Assembly: GCF_020509005.1 (NCBI RefSeq) | Contig: NC_063016.1 | Coordinates: 2,852,001-2,916,000 of the forward strand | Source of the DNA: Fulvia fulva | Lineage: Eukaryota; Ascomycota; Dothideomycetes; Mycosphaerellales; Mycosphaerellaceae | Direction: 5' to 3' | Length of the DNA: 64,000 bases | Part shown: positions 51,649 to 62,752 of the stretch, piece after piece | How positions within the stretch are numbered: position 1 is the first letter of the stretch | Layout of the letters: each line of letters starts with the position of its first letter | Notes under the pieces: generated by a model | What the model was told of the DNA's origin: nothing | What the model saw: only the letters and a program-made list of their open reading frames with translations | Database searches by the model: none | Translations under genes and position numbers: made by a program

Positions 51649-53406
51649 CTACTGTTTCACACCTTTCTGCTCAGCAACTTTCTGATCCCGCAACATCTTC
51701 GCCAAAATATCCGGCGCATCCTCCCTGTCCATCATCACCTCCACCATATGCAACGCTGGCTCCTTCACCTTCTCCACAGCACCCATAGCCTCCTCCAGCT
51801 CACCCCACGTGCTCGCTCTATATGTCCTCGCCCTGTACCCGTCCCCATCGCCCATCTCCGCACCAAACAGCTTCGGCGCTTCGAGGTACCGCCACCTCGC
51901 CACGTCGTTGTATTCCTTATCCCATCCGTGAATGCACCGCTCGATCGTGTAGCCGTCGTTGTTGATGAGGACGAGGAGGACGTTCAACTTCTCCTTGATG
52001 ATCGTGCTGAGCTCCTGTGCTGTCATTTGGAAACTCCCGTCGCCTTGCATGAGAATTGTGCGAGGCACATGCCCATTGCCTGCATCTTTCCACTTTCCTG
52101 CTGAGTGGAGTTCTCGCTGGGCAAGGGCAGCACCTTGGGAGGCGGGAAGCATGTATCCGATGGAGAGCCAGGTGACTGGGTTGAAGAGACGGGCGTCGGA
52201 GGGAAGTGTCATGTCGCGGCAGCCGTAGCCTGGAGTACCGGTCTCTGCGAGGATGATGTCGCCTGGTCGAAGCCAGGTGGTGAACTTGCGGTAGAAGGAG
52301 ACCTGGCTAATGGCTTCGTTGGAAGAGAGGCCTGGAAGCTGTTTTGGCGGAGGGCCCGTGAAGTTGGCCTCTGACCTGGTCTGAAACGCAGACGAGTCCA
52401 GTTTGGTCAAAAGGGATGCTAGGTACTGTTTGGCTGGTAGGTCTCTGAATACTTTGTCGCCTGCATGTACCGACTTGGCTTTGAAGTAAATAGTCTTGTC
52501 AGCAGCTGTGATGGTAGAGTATAAGAAGGTGTTCGTATTGCTGTGGTGTGGTCCGAAACAAAGGATCAGATCTGCAGACTTGATGTAGTCCTGTTCTTCC
52601 TGCGTGGCGAATGGGCCTGCCCAGACACCGTGTACGTTGGGAAGGTCTTCGTTTACTGATCCTTTGGCGTAGGTCGACATCCACGTGGGCCACTTGCTTG
52701 TCTCTATGAGTTTGTGAAGCTCGTCCATCGTGCCGTACGAGACGCTCTCGCCGTCGACCAAAATGACTGGTCGCTTGCTGTTCTTGATACGCTCGATGAT
52801 TTCAGAAGTTGCAGCACTCTCATTTGGTGAAGCGACGAGCTGTGATACGTCTAGCGGCGTGCTGAGACGCTTGGCAGATACTTTTGCAGAGACCATATCG
52901 ACCGGGAGTTGTATGTACACTGGGCGACTGTGTATCAGACACTGCAGTAGAACAGCGTCGATGAGTTGTGTAGCTGTGCGTGGGTCCAGCAAGTTCGCCT
53001 GCGCTACTGTTACATGTTTAGACATGTCAGCAAAGTGAGTGTAGTCTCCATCCAGAAGAGTGTGGTGAATCAGTGCTCTCGACTCTTGCTGTGGTCTTTG
53101 AGGCGTTCCGACAATGTGCACCAGCTTGACCAGCTCGGCATAAGCACCTGCAATGGCATTGATAGCACTCAGCTCTCCTACACCAAACGTGGTGATGAGA
53201 GCTCCTGCACCTTTGATCCGTGAATATCCATCAGTGGCATAGCCAGCGTTGAGTTCGTTACAGCCACCTGTCCAGTGTAGTCCCGATGGTTCGACATAGT
53301 CCAGCAAGGTCAAATTGTAGTCGCCTGGGACGCCATGTACTGTTGCAACACCTAGCTGCTTCAGCCTCTCGAAGAGGTACTCTGCGAGTGTGGTCGTGTC
53401 AGACAT
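51649..53406 (-). CDS. Pyruvate decarboxylase-type 2-oxo-acid decarboxylase
   Basis: ThDP- and Mg2+-dependent enzyme that turns pyruvate, or a related 2-oxo acid, into the aldehyde and CO2 in the cytosol. I chose ATG 53406 (585 aa) over 53466. It places the catalytic Glu of CNELNAGYA at residue 51 and the His-His pair of LIHHTLLDGDY at 114-115, the same numbers as yeast Pdc1. The ThDP motif GDGS...NND is at about 455-484 and GYTIE follows. All three domains are complete and there is no intron. The C-terminus ends in EQKGVKQ. Substrate (pyruvate against phenyl- or indolepyruvate) cannot be told from the motifs I can see. It shares a 365-bp divergent promoter with the GNAT gene. Confidence 0.93.
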   Translation of the reverse strand: MSDTTTLAEYLFERLKQLGVATVHGVPGDYNLTLLDYVEPSGLHWTGGCNELNAGYATDGYSRIKGAGALITTFGVGELSAINAIAGAYAELVKLVHIVGTPQRPQQESRALIHHTLLDGDYTHFADMSKHVTVAQANLLDPRTATQLIDAVLLQCLIHSRPVYIQLPVDMVSAKVSAKRLSTPLDVSQLVASPNESAATSEIIERIKNSKRPVILVDGESVSYGTMDELHKLIETSKWPTWMSTYAKGSVNEDLPNVHGVWAGPFATQEEQDYIKSADLILCFGPHHSNTNTFLYSTITAADKTIYFKAKSVHAGDKVFRDLPAKQYLASLLTKLDSSAFQTRSEANFTGPPPKQLPGLSSNEAISQVSFYRKFTTWLRPGDIILAETGTPGYGCRDMTLPSDARLFNPVTWLSIGYMLPASQGAALAQRELHSAGKWKDAGNGHVPRTILMQGDGSFQMTAQELSTIIKEKLNVLLVLINNDGYTIERCIHGWDKEYNDVARWRYLEAPKLFGAEMGDGDGYRARTYRASTWGELEEAMGAVEKVKEPALHMVEVMMDREDAPDILAKMLRDQKVAEQKGVKQ

Positions 53407-53771
53407 GTTCAAATCGTTCAATCCGTGGGTGTGTATGTATGTAGCAAGTAAGCTGGACATGTTCAAGGCACATAGGCAAAGGCGGTGATTGCCCTATATC
53501 CGGGGTTCTTCGGCAAAGCTCCACCACCTCTTTCAATCAAGTGGAGTCCAGTGCCAGCAATCCAGTACCCCAGCTCTGGACCCGGAGTGTCGGAGTAGAT
53601 CGCTCATACCCAAACATGGGGTAGCAAGAGATGCAGCAAGAGCGCAAGCACCACCACTAGCAATCATGTATGCACTTGCAAACATTGCGTTCGATACATC
53701 CACCATCAGCCACGTTCATCGTCCTAAGATCTCGCATCACATACCTTGACCACTCACCTGCGTCTTCAGCA
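53407..53771. promoter_or_regulatory. Divergent promoter region, decarboxylase / GNAT
   Basis: 365 bp between the start codons of the decarboxylase (minus) and the acetyltransferase (plus). Contains CGGAGTGTCGGAG (about 53583-53595), a direct repeat of CGGAG that could suit a Zn2Cys6 regulator. This is a pattern match only. Confidence 0.4.
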
Positions 53772-54545
53772 ATGGGTTCTATACCAAGCGAATCAACCAG
53801 ATCTCGGCGAGATCGTTCAACGAAACCTGACACGTTCTTCCTGCCGCTGTCCTACGAGCATGCTGCGATCTGCCATGCCCTCGAAACAATGACCTTTCCG
53901 CCGGCCGAGTGTGCAACTCTGGAGAAGGTGAGCCAATTGTCCATGACATGCAGATGATTAATGACGTCGATGCCGTGTTCCCATACAACGTCCGCGGGCA
54001 GGATTGCTGATACGACCTAGTTCCAGTACAGACTCGCTAAATGTCCTGAATTGTGCATGGGTATGTTCATCAACTCGGAGGAGGCGGCGAAGCTTGGTGG
54101 ACTTGCGAGGCAACTTCAGTTCGATAGCCACGTAGTGAAAAGACGCTTCCTCATCGGGCAGATCAGCGCGACGAAGACAACCGACGCCACGGTGACAGAA
54201 GCTGCTATGGCCAGTCCGAGGCCCAAGGATCACATCGCAGGCGGGCACAGGCCAGAAGGCCGGACAGTGTGCATACATGCCGTTGCTGTGGCGCCAGAAT
54301 TCCAGATGCTCGGACTGGGAAGGAGAATGTTGACAGCATATGTGCAGCACCTGAAGCAGAAGGATATGGCGCATCGTGTGGCAATATTGGCTCATGCCCA
54401 CCTGCTTGGCTACTACGAAAGCTTCGGCTTCGTCAACATGGGCTTGAGCAAGAACCCGTACGGGAATGGCGGCTGGTACGACATGATCCTAGACTTGCAC
54501 AGCAGCACGGCGGCGGCGGCGGCGGTGGCGGCGTCGCAATTGTGA
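53772..54545 (+). CDS. GNAT N-acetyltransferase, arylalkylamine N-acetyltransferase-like
   Basis: Exons 53772-53927 and 54021-54545 around a 93-nt intron (GTGAGC...CCTAG). 226 aa. The fold pattern fits the serotonin/arylalkylamine N-acetyltransferase branch of GNAT. LSYEHAAICHALETMTFPPAE is the N-terminal helix. FQYRLAKCPEL follows the splice, then IGQISATKT. The acetyl-CoA-binding motif A is VCIHAVAVAPEFQMLGLGRRML (about residues 135-157, with Q-x2-G-x-G). AHAHLLGYYESFGFVNMGLS comes next. It should transfer acetyl from acetyl-CoA to an amine such as tryptamine, serotonin or a polyamine; the substrate is not fixed by sequence. The C-terminus is an alanine run from a GCG/GGC repeat. It is divergent from the decarboxylase. 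Confidence 0.83.
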
Positions 54546-54813
54546 TGGTGTGAAGATGTACATACATGTAGCTAGGAGTTTGTCCATCTTCTTTGTCAGC
54601 GGCAAACCCCTGGGATGTTTGGACTTTTCTCCGACACTCCGGCTGCCGCTGCCACTTGCAAGCACTTGCAAACACTCGTTCACTGCTGTTGACATGCTCT
54701 ACGCATTGCTCTAGCACGCCGGCAGGCTCATTACAAAGACAATTGCTGAGAAAGTAAGGCGAAGCGCCCGGCGACCAGCAACTTCCCCAGCGGCCCTCGC
54801 ACCTCGCACCACG

Positions 54814-56978
54814 ATGCCGGCTAGATTGGCGGCCTGCGACCCATGTCGGATCTCGAGAGTCGCCTGCGACCATGTCCGTCCTGTCTGCAGTCGGTGCCAC
54901 AAGGAGAACAATGTCGAAGGATGTGTGTATCGAGACCGGCCATTCAAGAGGCGCCGGCGAAGCGAAAATGCATCTCCTCGTCCGCCTTCAACACCTGCTA
55001 CCGCCCGACCAGACAGCAACAGTACTTCTCCAGCCTTCGTAGAGCGTCCGCTCGCCCTGCCCGTACATGCCTACCCGAATCCTGGCTTCCTTGGAGATTC
55101 AAGCCATACGGCTATCTTCGAGCAGATCGTTGCCAGCCACGAGAGTAGCGAAGTGCACACTCCAACGACACCAGGCATCGTCACGGCTCACCTAGCGCAA
55201 GGTCGGCAAGCTTCTCAGGGCCCACAACTACTTCGAGGCTCTGCCTTACTTGACAGTCTGCGGAGCACCTTGCGGCCATCATCGTGCGCGAATCTGCTCA
55301 AAGCTTGGTCGTGGAAAGGCACCAACTTAGCACTAGCCGGGGATCTGCTGCGGCCTTGTATAGACACCGTTGTTCGTGTGCTATCAAGTCAATGCCCAAG
55401 CATCGACGTTTCCCAGAAGCTGTTGACAAATTCCTTGGTCGCTCTCAAAGCTGATTCAACGTACGATGTCAGTCGCTATCGATCTCAGTTTGTCAACGAC
55501 AATATCAGGTGGGAGAGTCTTGGTCTATTCCTTGTCGCCATCAGTCGTGCTGCTACAGATCTAGACGAGTATGGTGAGCTCTACCGAACTCAGCCAGACA
55601 GGCGAAAGTGGCAAACTACCGCCCTTGAGCTGTCTGATCAGTGCTTAGAGATATGCCTGAGTCTTGATTGCTTAAACGATCTACAGCTTCTACTACAATA
55701 CGAGAACTGGATCGCACACTCCATGGTAGATGGAGATCAAAGTAGGTTTGACTTTCTCGCCCGCGCATCGTATTTCGCTAACTCATCAGGTTATCACTCC
55801 TGGAGAAAGCTCGGCGACGTGATCAGTTCCCTCTTCGCTTTGGGATATCACGAGAGAATCGACACGGAAGGACAATTGCCGGCCTTTTTGAAAGACTTGC
55901 GTAGCACTGCGCTGGCACGTACCTTCTCCGGAGACAAGAATGTCTCGATATTTCTTGGCCGGCCACCCCGTATTCACAGCAACTACTGTGAGGTCAAAAG
56001 TGTGATCACCAGCATCGCCCCACCAAGTGCATGTGAGCAACTCCCTGAGCAAGGAGGTGACATACGCTTCAGCTATGCACTTGAATCCTGGTGGACAGCT
56101 TCATGCGCACTGCTCAAAGAACAGATTCTCGACGGCCCCAGGAATCGAGGCTACGAGCAGCGGTTGGGTATCGCAAGGTCTGTGAATCATCTGCGCAGTA
56201 GTGTCAAGAGCTCGACTGACTTCCGTCCAGAGATGTGCAGGCTCAAGCAGAGCAGCTATGGCAGTCGTTGCCCAGTCGTTTCCGCCTCGAAGGACCCCTG
56301 AGGCTTTGCGACAAATTCTCTCCTGTGGAGCGCGACTTTCTTGCCAGCGCGAAGCTGAACTACCTCCACGTCCACTTTCTGATCCATCTGACACTGACAC
56401 AGTGTACCCCAGAGCCGGATGTCGAGCTTCTGGGCGTCGCAGTACAGATACTCAACTTGACCGTAGAGGCGACGGTGCTGAAAAGCCATGTTGAGAACTC
56501 AGGGACTGGTCATGTGTGGAAGGTTGGTGACAATATCATATTGTCCGTTGCTCAGGCTAATCGGTCACAGGTTGCGTACTACGGCCTGCCAGCAGCTGGA
56601 ATCATCTGCTTATGTCTCTTGAACCGGCGCCTCGGAACGCATAATGGTGGCATACCTGTTTTTCAAACTATCCAAGACCTGGGAGTACTCGTCGCCCACA
56701 CAGAGACTGGGGCACTGATCCATGTGGACGAGCCCAATTACTCGCTCTTGGCCGCCGCCACCGGGACTGTCAAGAGCCTGCTCGAGAAGACTCTTTCAGG
56801 AACCATTACACAACCATATCAGGTGCACAGTAGACCTCTAGAGACTCCAGCACCTCCCGACTGGGCTCCATGGAGCGCTGAACAAGGCGGCTGGGATTTC
56901 GAACTCGACTTTTGGTTGAACCTTGCCGATCATCCCGAGCTGTCCAGCAACCCTACACATAATTTCGCAGCATCATGA
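54814..56978 (+). CDS. Zn2Cys6 fungal transcription factor
   Basis: Exons 54814-55741, 55790-56177, 56231-56522 and 56571-56978, with introns of 48, 53 and 48 nt. Two introns are multiples of three and stay open, so they are easily missed. 671 aa. The zinc cluster at residues 8-39 is complete: ACDPCRISRVACDHVRPVCSRC...GCVYRDRPF, then a basic KRRRR run. The middle holds the fungal regulatory domain (IRWESLGLFLVAISRA; GDQS spliced to YHSWRKLGDVISSLFALG; RPPRIHSNYC). The end has KVAYYGLPAAG and an acidic/aromatic C-terminus (WDFELDFWLNLAD) that could activate. It lies just upstream of the aminotransferase gene, same strand, and may regulate it. A decayed paralogue lies at 35.6 kb. Confidence 0.92.
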
Positions 56979-57362
56979 GAAGGGGGCTCATGTTATAGAT
57001 AGAACTTGAAGCAACAGAGCTGGCCACAGGTGTTTCTCCACGTCGTCGTCGAACGAGATGTATCGTCAGTCTCCGGCCCCAACAGCTATCACTTACGTTG
57101 TATTGCTGCGCATCTCCTTCCACACGCTGCAAACTGGATCGCTCGAAGTTGAGTCACACTCCTGCAGGCATTCAAGGAGCTGAGAGACCAGATCGATCTC
57201 ATGGTGTTAAGAGCATATGCCGGCGCCGTTATGACCCACCGAAACCAACACTCCGGGCAATTACACCGAGACTCCGGCAGGTTTGTCCTAAGGGTCAGCA
57301 TAGCAAACAGTGCTAGCTTGCTAGACTCTTTCACAATCGAGCATCAACGACACACCATCAGT

Positions 57363-58969
57363 ATGACAGCCAGCATGGATGACTTCCACCAGAAGCTCGC
57401 CGCCGTTAAGCATCGCCGCGCCACATCAGCTGCCCTGCCTGTCGGCATTGCTCCTCAGGTTTCCTCATTCTTATACAGAGACACACAGAATAACCACAAG
57501 CCCAGAGCCAACAATTTCGAGCATCGACTCAGTGATGAGAGTCGAGCACGACACGCCGCTACGCTGAAAGCATCGGCGAGCGTCACATCGACCATTGAGG
57601 CCATCAACCTTGGCACTGCAAGACCATCATCCAAGTACTCTCCGTGGCAATCTATGGCCATGGGCGGATTCGACCCGTGGGCTCGGGGCACTGATAGAGG
57701 TCAAGCCAGCCCTGTCATGAACGTGGCGTGTGAGAAAGGCGAAGCTGGATGGGATTTTGGGACAGCGAGTATGTGATGCTGGTAGTTTTTCCGCAAAAGT
57801 CACTGACTTTTGATTCAGTGAACTATGGCTGGGCCACAGGATCACCACAGCTGCTTCGATTCGTGACAGAACACGTAGAGCTGATCCATAATCCGCCCTA
57901 CCAGGACTGGGAATGTTGCGTGACCTCCGGCACCACCTCTGCGCTTGAGATGATCTTTCGCATCCTTTGCAATCGTGGAGACTCAATTCTGACGGAGGCG
58001 TATTCTTATCCTGGCACTTTGGAGGCCGTCCGCCCGCTCAGCATCAAAGCCATCGCCGTCGCCATGGATGAGCACGGTCTGAGACCTGACATGCTGGACC
58101 TGAAGCTGCGACAGTGGGATCCAGCTCACGGCCCGAAGCCATCTGTTTTGTACACAGTTCCATGTGGCCAGAATCCGACAGGAGTCACACAACCTCTCGA
58201 AAGAAGAAAGGCCATCTACGCTATCGCCGAGGCTCACGATCTCCTCATCATCGAAGACGACCCATACTACTTCTTGACCCTCCACGAAGACCTTCATACC
58301 GCAACACCAGATCAATACATCAAGACCCTACCTACCTCGTACCTTTCCCTCGACCACTCGGGCCGGGTCCTCCGCCTAGACGCCACATCCAAGATCCTCG
58401 CTCCAGGCCTGCGAGCAGGATGGCTGACGTGCTGTACTCAACTGATGACCAAATTTCTTTGTCACACTGAGTGTAGCACTACAGCGCCCAGCGGACCCTC
58501 ACAAGTCATGCTCTACAAAACTCTCGATGAGGCGTGGGGCCATGAAGGCTTCACCATGTGGCTGATGAGGCTCTCGTCGCAGTACAAGGGGTGTCGAGAC
58601 GCCATGATGAGGGCTTGCGAGCGGTATCTGCCGAAGTCCATCTGTCGGTGGACCGAGCCGACTGTGGGAATGTTTGTCTGGATCAACATCGATGTTGATG
58701 GATACCCTGGTGCTAAGACGGATAGTCCGAGGGGCGGGAAAGTGTGCAATGCATTGATGATTGAGGAGAAGATCTTCACCGGTGCGAAGGCGAGAGGGGT
58801 GCAGGTCAGTAGGGGAAGCTGGTTTGCGGTGGAGCAAGGCTTGAAGGAAAGTGCTGTAGCTTTTCGGATGACTTTTGCTGCGGCAGAGGAGAGCATGCTG
58901 GAGGAAGCGGTGCGACGCTTTGCGGCTGCTGTCAAGGAAGAGTTCGAGCTGGAGGATCATGTTGTCTAA
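57363..58969 (+). CDS. PLP-dependent aminotransferase, aromatic/2-aminoadipate type (Aro8-like)
   Basis: Exons 57363-57768 and 57819-58969. The 50-nt intron (GTATGT...TTCAG) splits an ATG codon and rebuilds GTAMNYGWATG. 518 aa from ATG 57363; 57201 is a possible earlier start but has weak coding character. Fold-type I signature: LGTARPSSKYSPW at the N-terminus, the TSGTTSALEMIFRIL loop, PCGQNPTG, IIEDDPYYFL with the PLP-ring Asp, and the Schiff-base Lys in ATSKILAPGLRAGW. This is the Aro8/Lys-aminoadipate subgroup, which moves amino groups between aromatic amino acids or 2-aminoadipate and 2-oxo acids. It follows the Zn2Cys6 gene by 384 bp on the same strand. Substrate is inferred, not shown. 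Confidence 0.9.
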
Positions 58970-59659
58970 GCGAAGAACTACTGCATAGCTCGAAGGTCTT
59001 CCGAGAGGAGCAACCAGTTTTGTTTACCGTTGTGATCGTCCCAATACCACATGGCGATTCCTACTGCCATGAAAATTGTGATAGATGGTCATTTTGCCGG
59101 GCACTGAATTAAGCCCAGGCAGCGCGCCGACTCCGAAAGAAAATGGCTACCCTGCAGGTGTATGAGTCGTCCGTGAGTCCGAATCATGATTACTACTACC
59201 CTGCAGAGGGCGGCGCGCTAACGGACAGCCGCCTCTGTCTGCAATCATCGTCCATCGTCTGTTTGAGTGTTGGCCTCCGTTGGGTGCCACCACTAAGGGC
59301 CACCATTTGACAGTCGGTGAATCGCTATCCTGAAGGTCTCTCGTACTGCGTCCTGGGAGGAGCAGTCGCCTCTTCGCCGCGAGATTGCGGGTTGCCCGCA
59401 TCACCGCTCGCTGCCAACGTCGCTGGACGCTACGCCAATGCTCGTTGGTATCCACTTACCGCGTGCTCGATAGGATACTCGCGTGGAAACTGCGGCCTCG
59501 AATTGCTCGTCAATGTGGACCTATATCCGTTCCGCGGAGCACCTGAAATGGGTGATATGCGTCTGCTGTGCACCGTCTGTGCGTCTACCCACGGTCCCAA
59601 CGACTCTGGCGTTTCTGGACCGCCATTTTCGCGTCTGGGAGACCCACTAGATACCTCAT
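58970..59659. other. Intergenic (convergent), nothing recognised
   Basis: About 690 bp between the convergent aminotransferase and second regulator genes. TACCCTGCAG occurs twice, near 59149 and 59198. Antisense frames that extend into the regulator gene look like shadows. Confidence 0.4.
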
Positions 59660-61922
59660 TCAGCCTCCGGATTCGATTCGTGGTGTGTTCTGAAGCGACG
59701 CGCACCTTGCATTGTTGCTATTGCTGTTCCAGAACAGCTCAGCTGGACTGTCCGCTCTGCCTTGATAGTCATGTGTAATCGGCGTGGCTGGCCGTATCAC
59801 ATTGAACCAGTCCTCGTGGACAGAGAGGTCGCCATGCTCGTTGGATGTGCAGTATACCAAGCGACCCATGTCTGCCTTGTAGAATTCCGAAGCATGCTGC
59901 ATCGGACTGAGCTCAATCTCAACGAAGCGAGCCGCTTCTGGTATTTCGTGACAGTGAAAGTCTTCGCCTTCTGGTTTCCCAGTAAGGTCTCCAGCTCGAT
60001 TCTCTTCAAGATCGCAGATGAGCTGGATGAAGGAAGCGAGGAAGTAGCTGTCGAAGACGCCTTGCAAGTTGATGCTGCGTAGCAAGCCGATGCACCGCCG
60101 GCGAAGGGAGCTGGTACGTGCTTTGAACGCAATCATGGAAATACAGGGAACGAGATCTGTTCCCAACGTGAAGGCCTGTCGGGTCGTAGCAGAAGAATAC
60201 TGCCCAGGCTGTTCTTGTAGATTGGGTGATGCCATGCCATCAAAGTGGAGGTCCACGTATTGCTCGATGAGGGTGAGTATGTGGTGGAACTGATCGTCGA
60301 ACCGGTCGACAAACACCTCGGATGGATCGCGCCAAGTCGATACGATGAAATAGACGTAGAAGAAGTGTACCTGTGTCAGAATGTGTTGCGTCTCCTTCTC
60401 CGCGCGCACTGTGTAGGATGACAGGGCAGTCATCCACCCTGTCAATTCATGCTTGATTTGCTCCATCCGGTGTAGCAGGTCAGGGTCCGTCTGAAGATCA
60501 ATAGTCCGAGACGCAGCGCAGGCCAGGCAATTGCGCATATCATCGTCCAAGGAATCGTAGTCATCACGCTTGCTGATAATCTCCTGGTCAGTCAAGCAGA
60601 CTATGTCTCTGCAAAAGTCGTGCGTCTTCGATGCGATCGCATCGAGATGTACCATTGCCTCGTCCAGCGAGTAAAAAGCTGACGGCAGCCGCTCCTGGCA
60701 GACTGGGAAAAGATAAGGCTCGTCCTCGCCAACGATGGTCAAGTCTCCATCTAACCTCACGAATGTCTGGAGGATGACATCCATGTTGCTTTGGGGCATT
60801 GGCTTCATCATGACAGTACGCTTGAGCTCCCCGTCACCCCATGGTGTCGCGGGAGGACTTTTGTCACGAATCCGCTCATAGAGAATGCGCAGTCCAGTGC
60901 GCAGGTGTATTGTTGCCCGTGCATCTTCACTATGAAGCACTTCGAAGCAGAAGAAGAGTAATGAGACCAGCAGCACCACTTCAACGTCATTGTCAGAGCA
61001 TCCAGTGCCCAGATTCTCGATATAGCCCCGAATGTAACTCATCGCCTTGTTGTATTGGCAAAGCGCAAAGCCATGTTGTTCTTTGTCAATGCCAGCAGGC
61101 CCTCGGAATGCGTCGAAGGTAAGTGCTCGATGTATGGAGCCAAGTGCAATGGCGGCGTGGGTGACCGCGGGCTCGTGATGTCCCATCTGCAGTGCCAGCC
61201 GTTCCCAGCTGAGGGTCCATGAGCTTCCTGGCAATTGCTTGACAGTCTGTAGCCGGAAGAAGTCGAAGGCATATGCTTCGACATTGCTCATGCCTAAAGT
61301 GGTGATCATCGACGGCCCGCGGTTGACCTCAACAGGATAGAGTGTCGGTAGCTTCACCGACGCGACTTGAGAGCCTTTGGGAAGCAACACTGCTTGGCTC
61401 CTACATGTCTCAGGCCGCGGAGCATCGTAGCCAGCACATTCGCGACCTGAGATCCTGCATCGCCGGCAAGCTGGTCGTTCTTCATCACACTAGAACTGAC
61501 GTGTTAGTCGAAGTTCATAGGGGCGCATAAGCGTTGTGCCTCCTTCAGAAGCACGGTGCTAGCGTTTGCCTTTATGATTTATAGCATGAGGGAGTTCGCA
61601 CGGCTTGTACCAAACTCACGACCGCAAGTGAGACACTGCTGCCTTACAGAATTGATGCTAGGTGATCAAACTGCCTAACAAGTCCATGTGACATGCTCGA
61701 ATCACGTACGAGAAATCGGAACGTACCTTGATATGCCTCTGCCGACAGGTCTTACACCCCGTCCTAGTCTTCGGTTTCTGCCAAACAGAAGGGTGTCAGC
61801 CATACTCGGAATTTACGTGGCAATGTCTTCGCGGGTCGTGCCAGGCATGTCTGGACCAGGCGATGTCTTTTGACTTTCAGTGTACTAACCTTTGCTCTCT
61901 TGCGGACAACCGGGATAGTCAT
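59660..61922 (-). CDS. Second Zn2Cys6 fungal transcription factor
   Basis: Three exons: 61922-61890 (MTIPVVRKRAK), 61777-61727 (KPKTRTGCKTCRQRHIK) and 61489-59660. Introns are 112 nt (GTTAGT...GGCAG) and 237 nt (GTACGT...TCTAG). 637 aa. Splicing rebuilds a complete cluster: C-x2-C in exon 2, then CDEERPACRRC...GREC in exon 3. This is the GCKTCRQRHIKCDEERPAC type usual for regulators with the DUF3468-like regulatory domain. The large exon carries that domain (FFRLQTVKQLPGSSWTLSWERLALQMGHHEPAVTHAAIALGSIH). The 237-nt intron is long for this window and might hide another small exon, but the join is in phase. It is convergent with the aminotransferase. Confidence 0.88.
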
Positions 61923-62752
61923 CGTCTCCCCAGATCGGAAACCAGTATTTACTCTCTCCAGCTAGCGCAGCCGTCCAACAACCAGAAGTGAGGCGCAAAA
62001 AGATGCAACGAACGAATGAAAGGTAAGCACTTCGTTTAGCCACCCAACGACTTCAAATCGCGCAGTGGGTGGAAGCCACATGATAAGTGCAGCGACGCCG
62101 CAAGATCTTGTATACAAGCCACTCCTGGGAAATAGTAGCCGCAGCAGAAGCGCAGCATCAGAACATTCCGTGCATGACTCTTGGGATGCCGCAGACCGTG
62201 GTGGCAGAGCCCGGCGCAGTTGTATTATTCAGCCCTGTGGGCAAGCTGGAAGACTACCGATTGGACGCTGTACGAGAATTGACGTTGACGTGCGCCAAGT
62301 TCTGGAGAATGGCGCGAAATCGTGCATTGCTATATTGTAAGTTCAGCTGGTCCAGGGCCTGGCGGTATTCATCCGTGCCTTGATATAGCTCATACCTTGC
62401 CGATGGTATGATTGCCGCGACGCGTGTACGCGTGTGCCGTACCAGTGAAGTAATGAAAGATAAAGCATTGCTCAACCTTCGTCATTTTGCTTCGCTCGTT
62501 CCGAGATCAAGTCGCCAGCCAAGACATGCAAGAAGCAGATCGTGCCGGATTCCCTGGTGCCCAGAATGAGGGATACAGTGTGACTTTGAAAAGCCATTTT
62601 GGTTTCCAAGTACTGTACAGGTTACAAAGGATATCATATCGAGCCTTCCATGGCCCGAAGAAAACTTCCTATTTAACGCCCTGCCGCTCTTCAATTTTTG
62701 GCATCCTTGTCTCGGGACTGCGACCCAATAACCCGTGTGGTATACTACAAAC
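61923..62752. other. Intergenic, no gene supported
   Basis: About 830 bp between the regulator start and the exchanger stop. A 98-codon plus-strand frame (62087-62383) reads somewhat like protein but has no family resemblance, no splice partner and a weak start. Left unannotated. Confidence 0.35.

Noticed and set aside
59317..59778. 153-codon plus-strand frame overlapping the second regulator's 3' end
   Set aside because: Antisense to a gene with solid domain evidence; composition and lack of motifs suggest a shadow.
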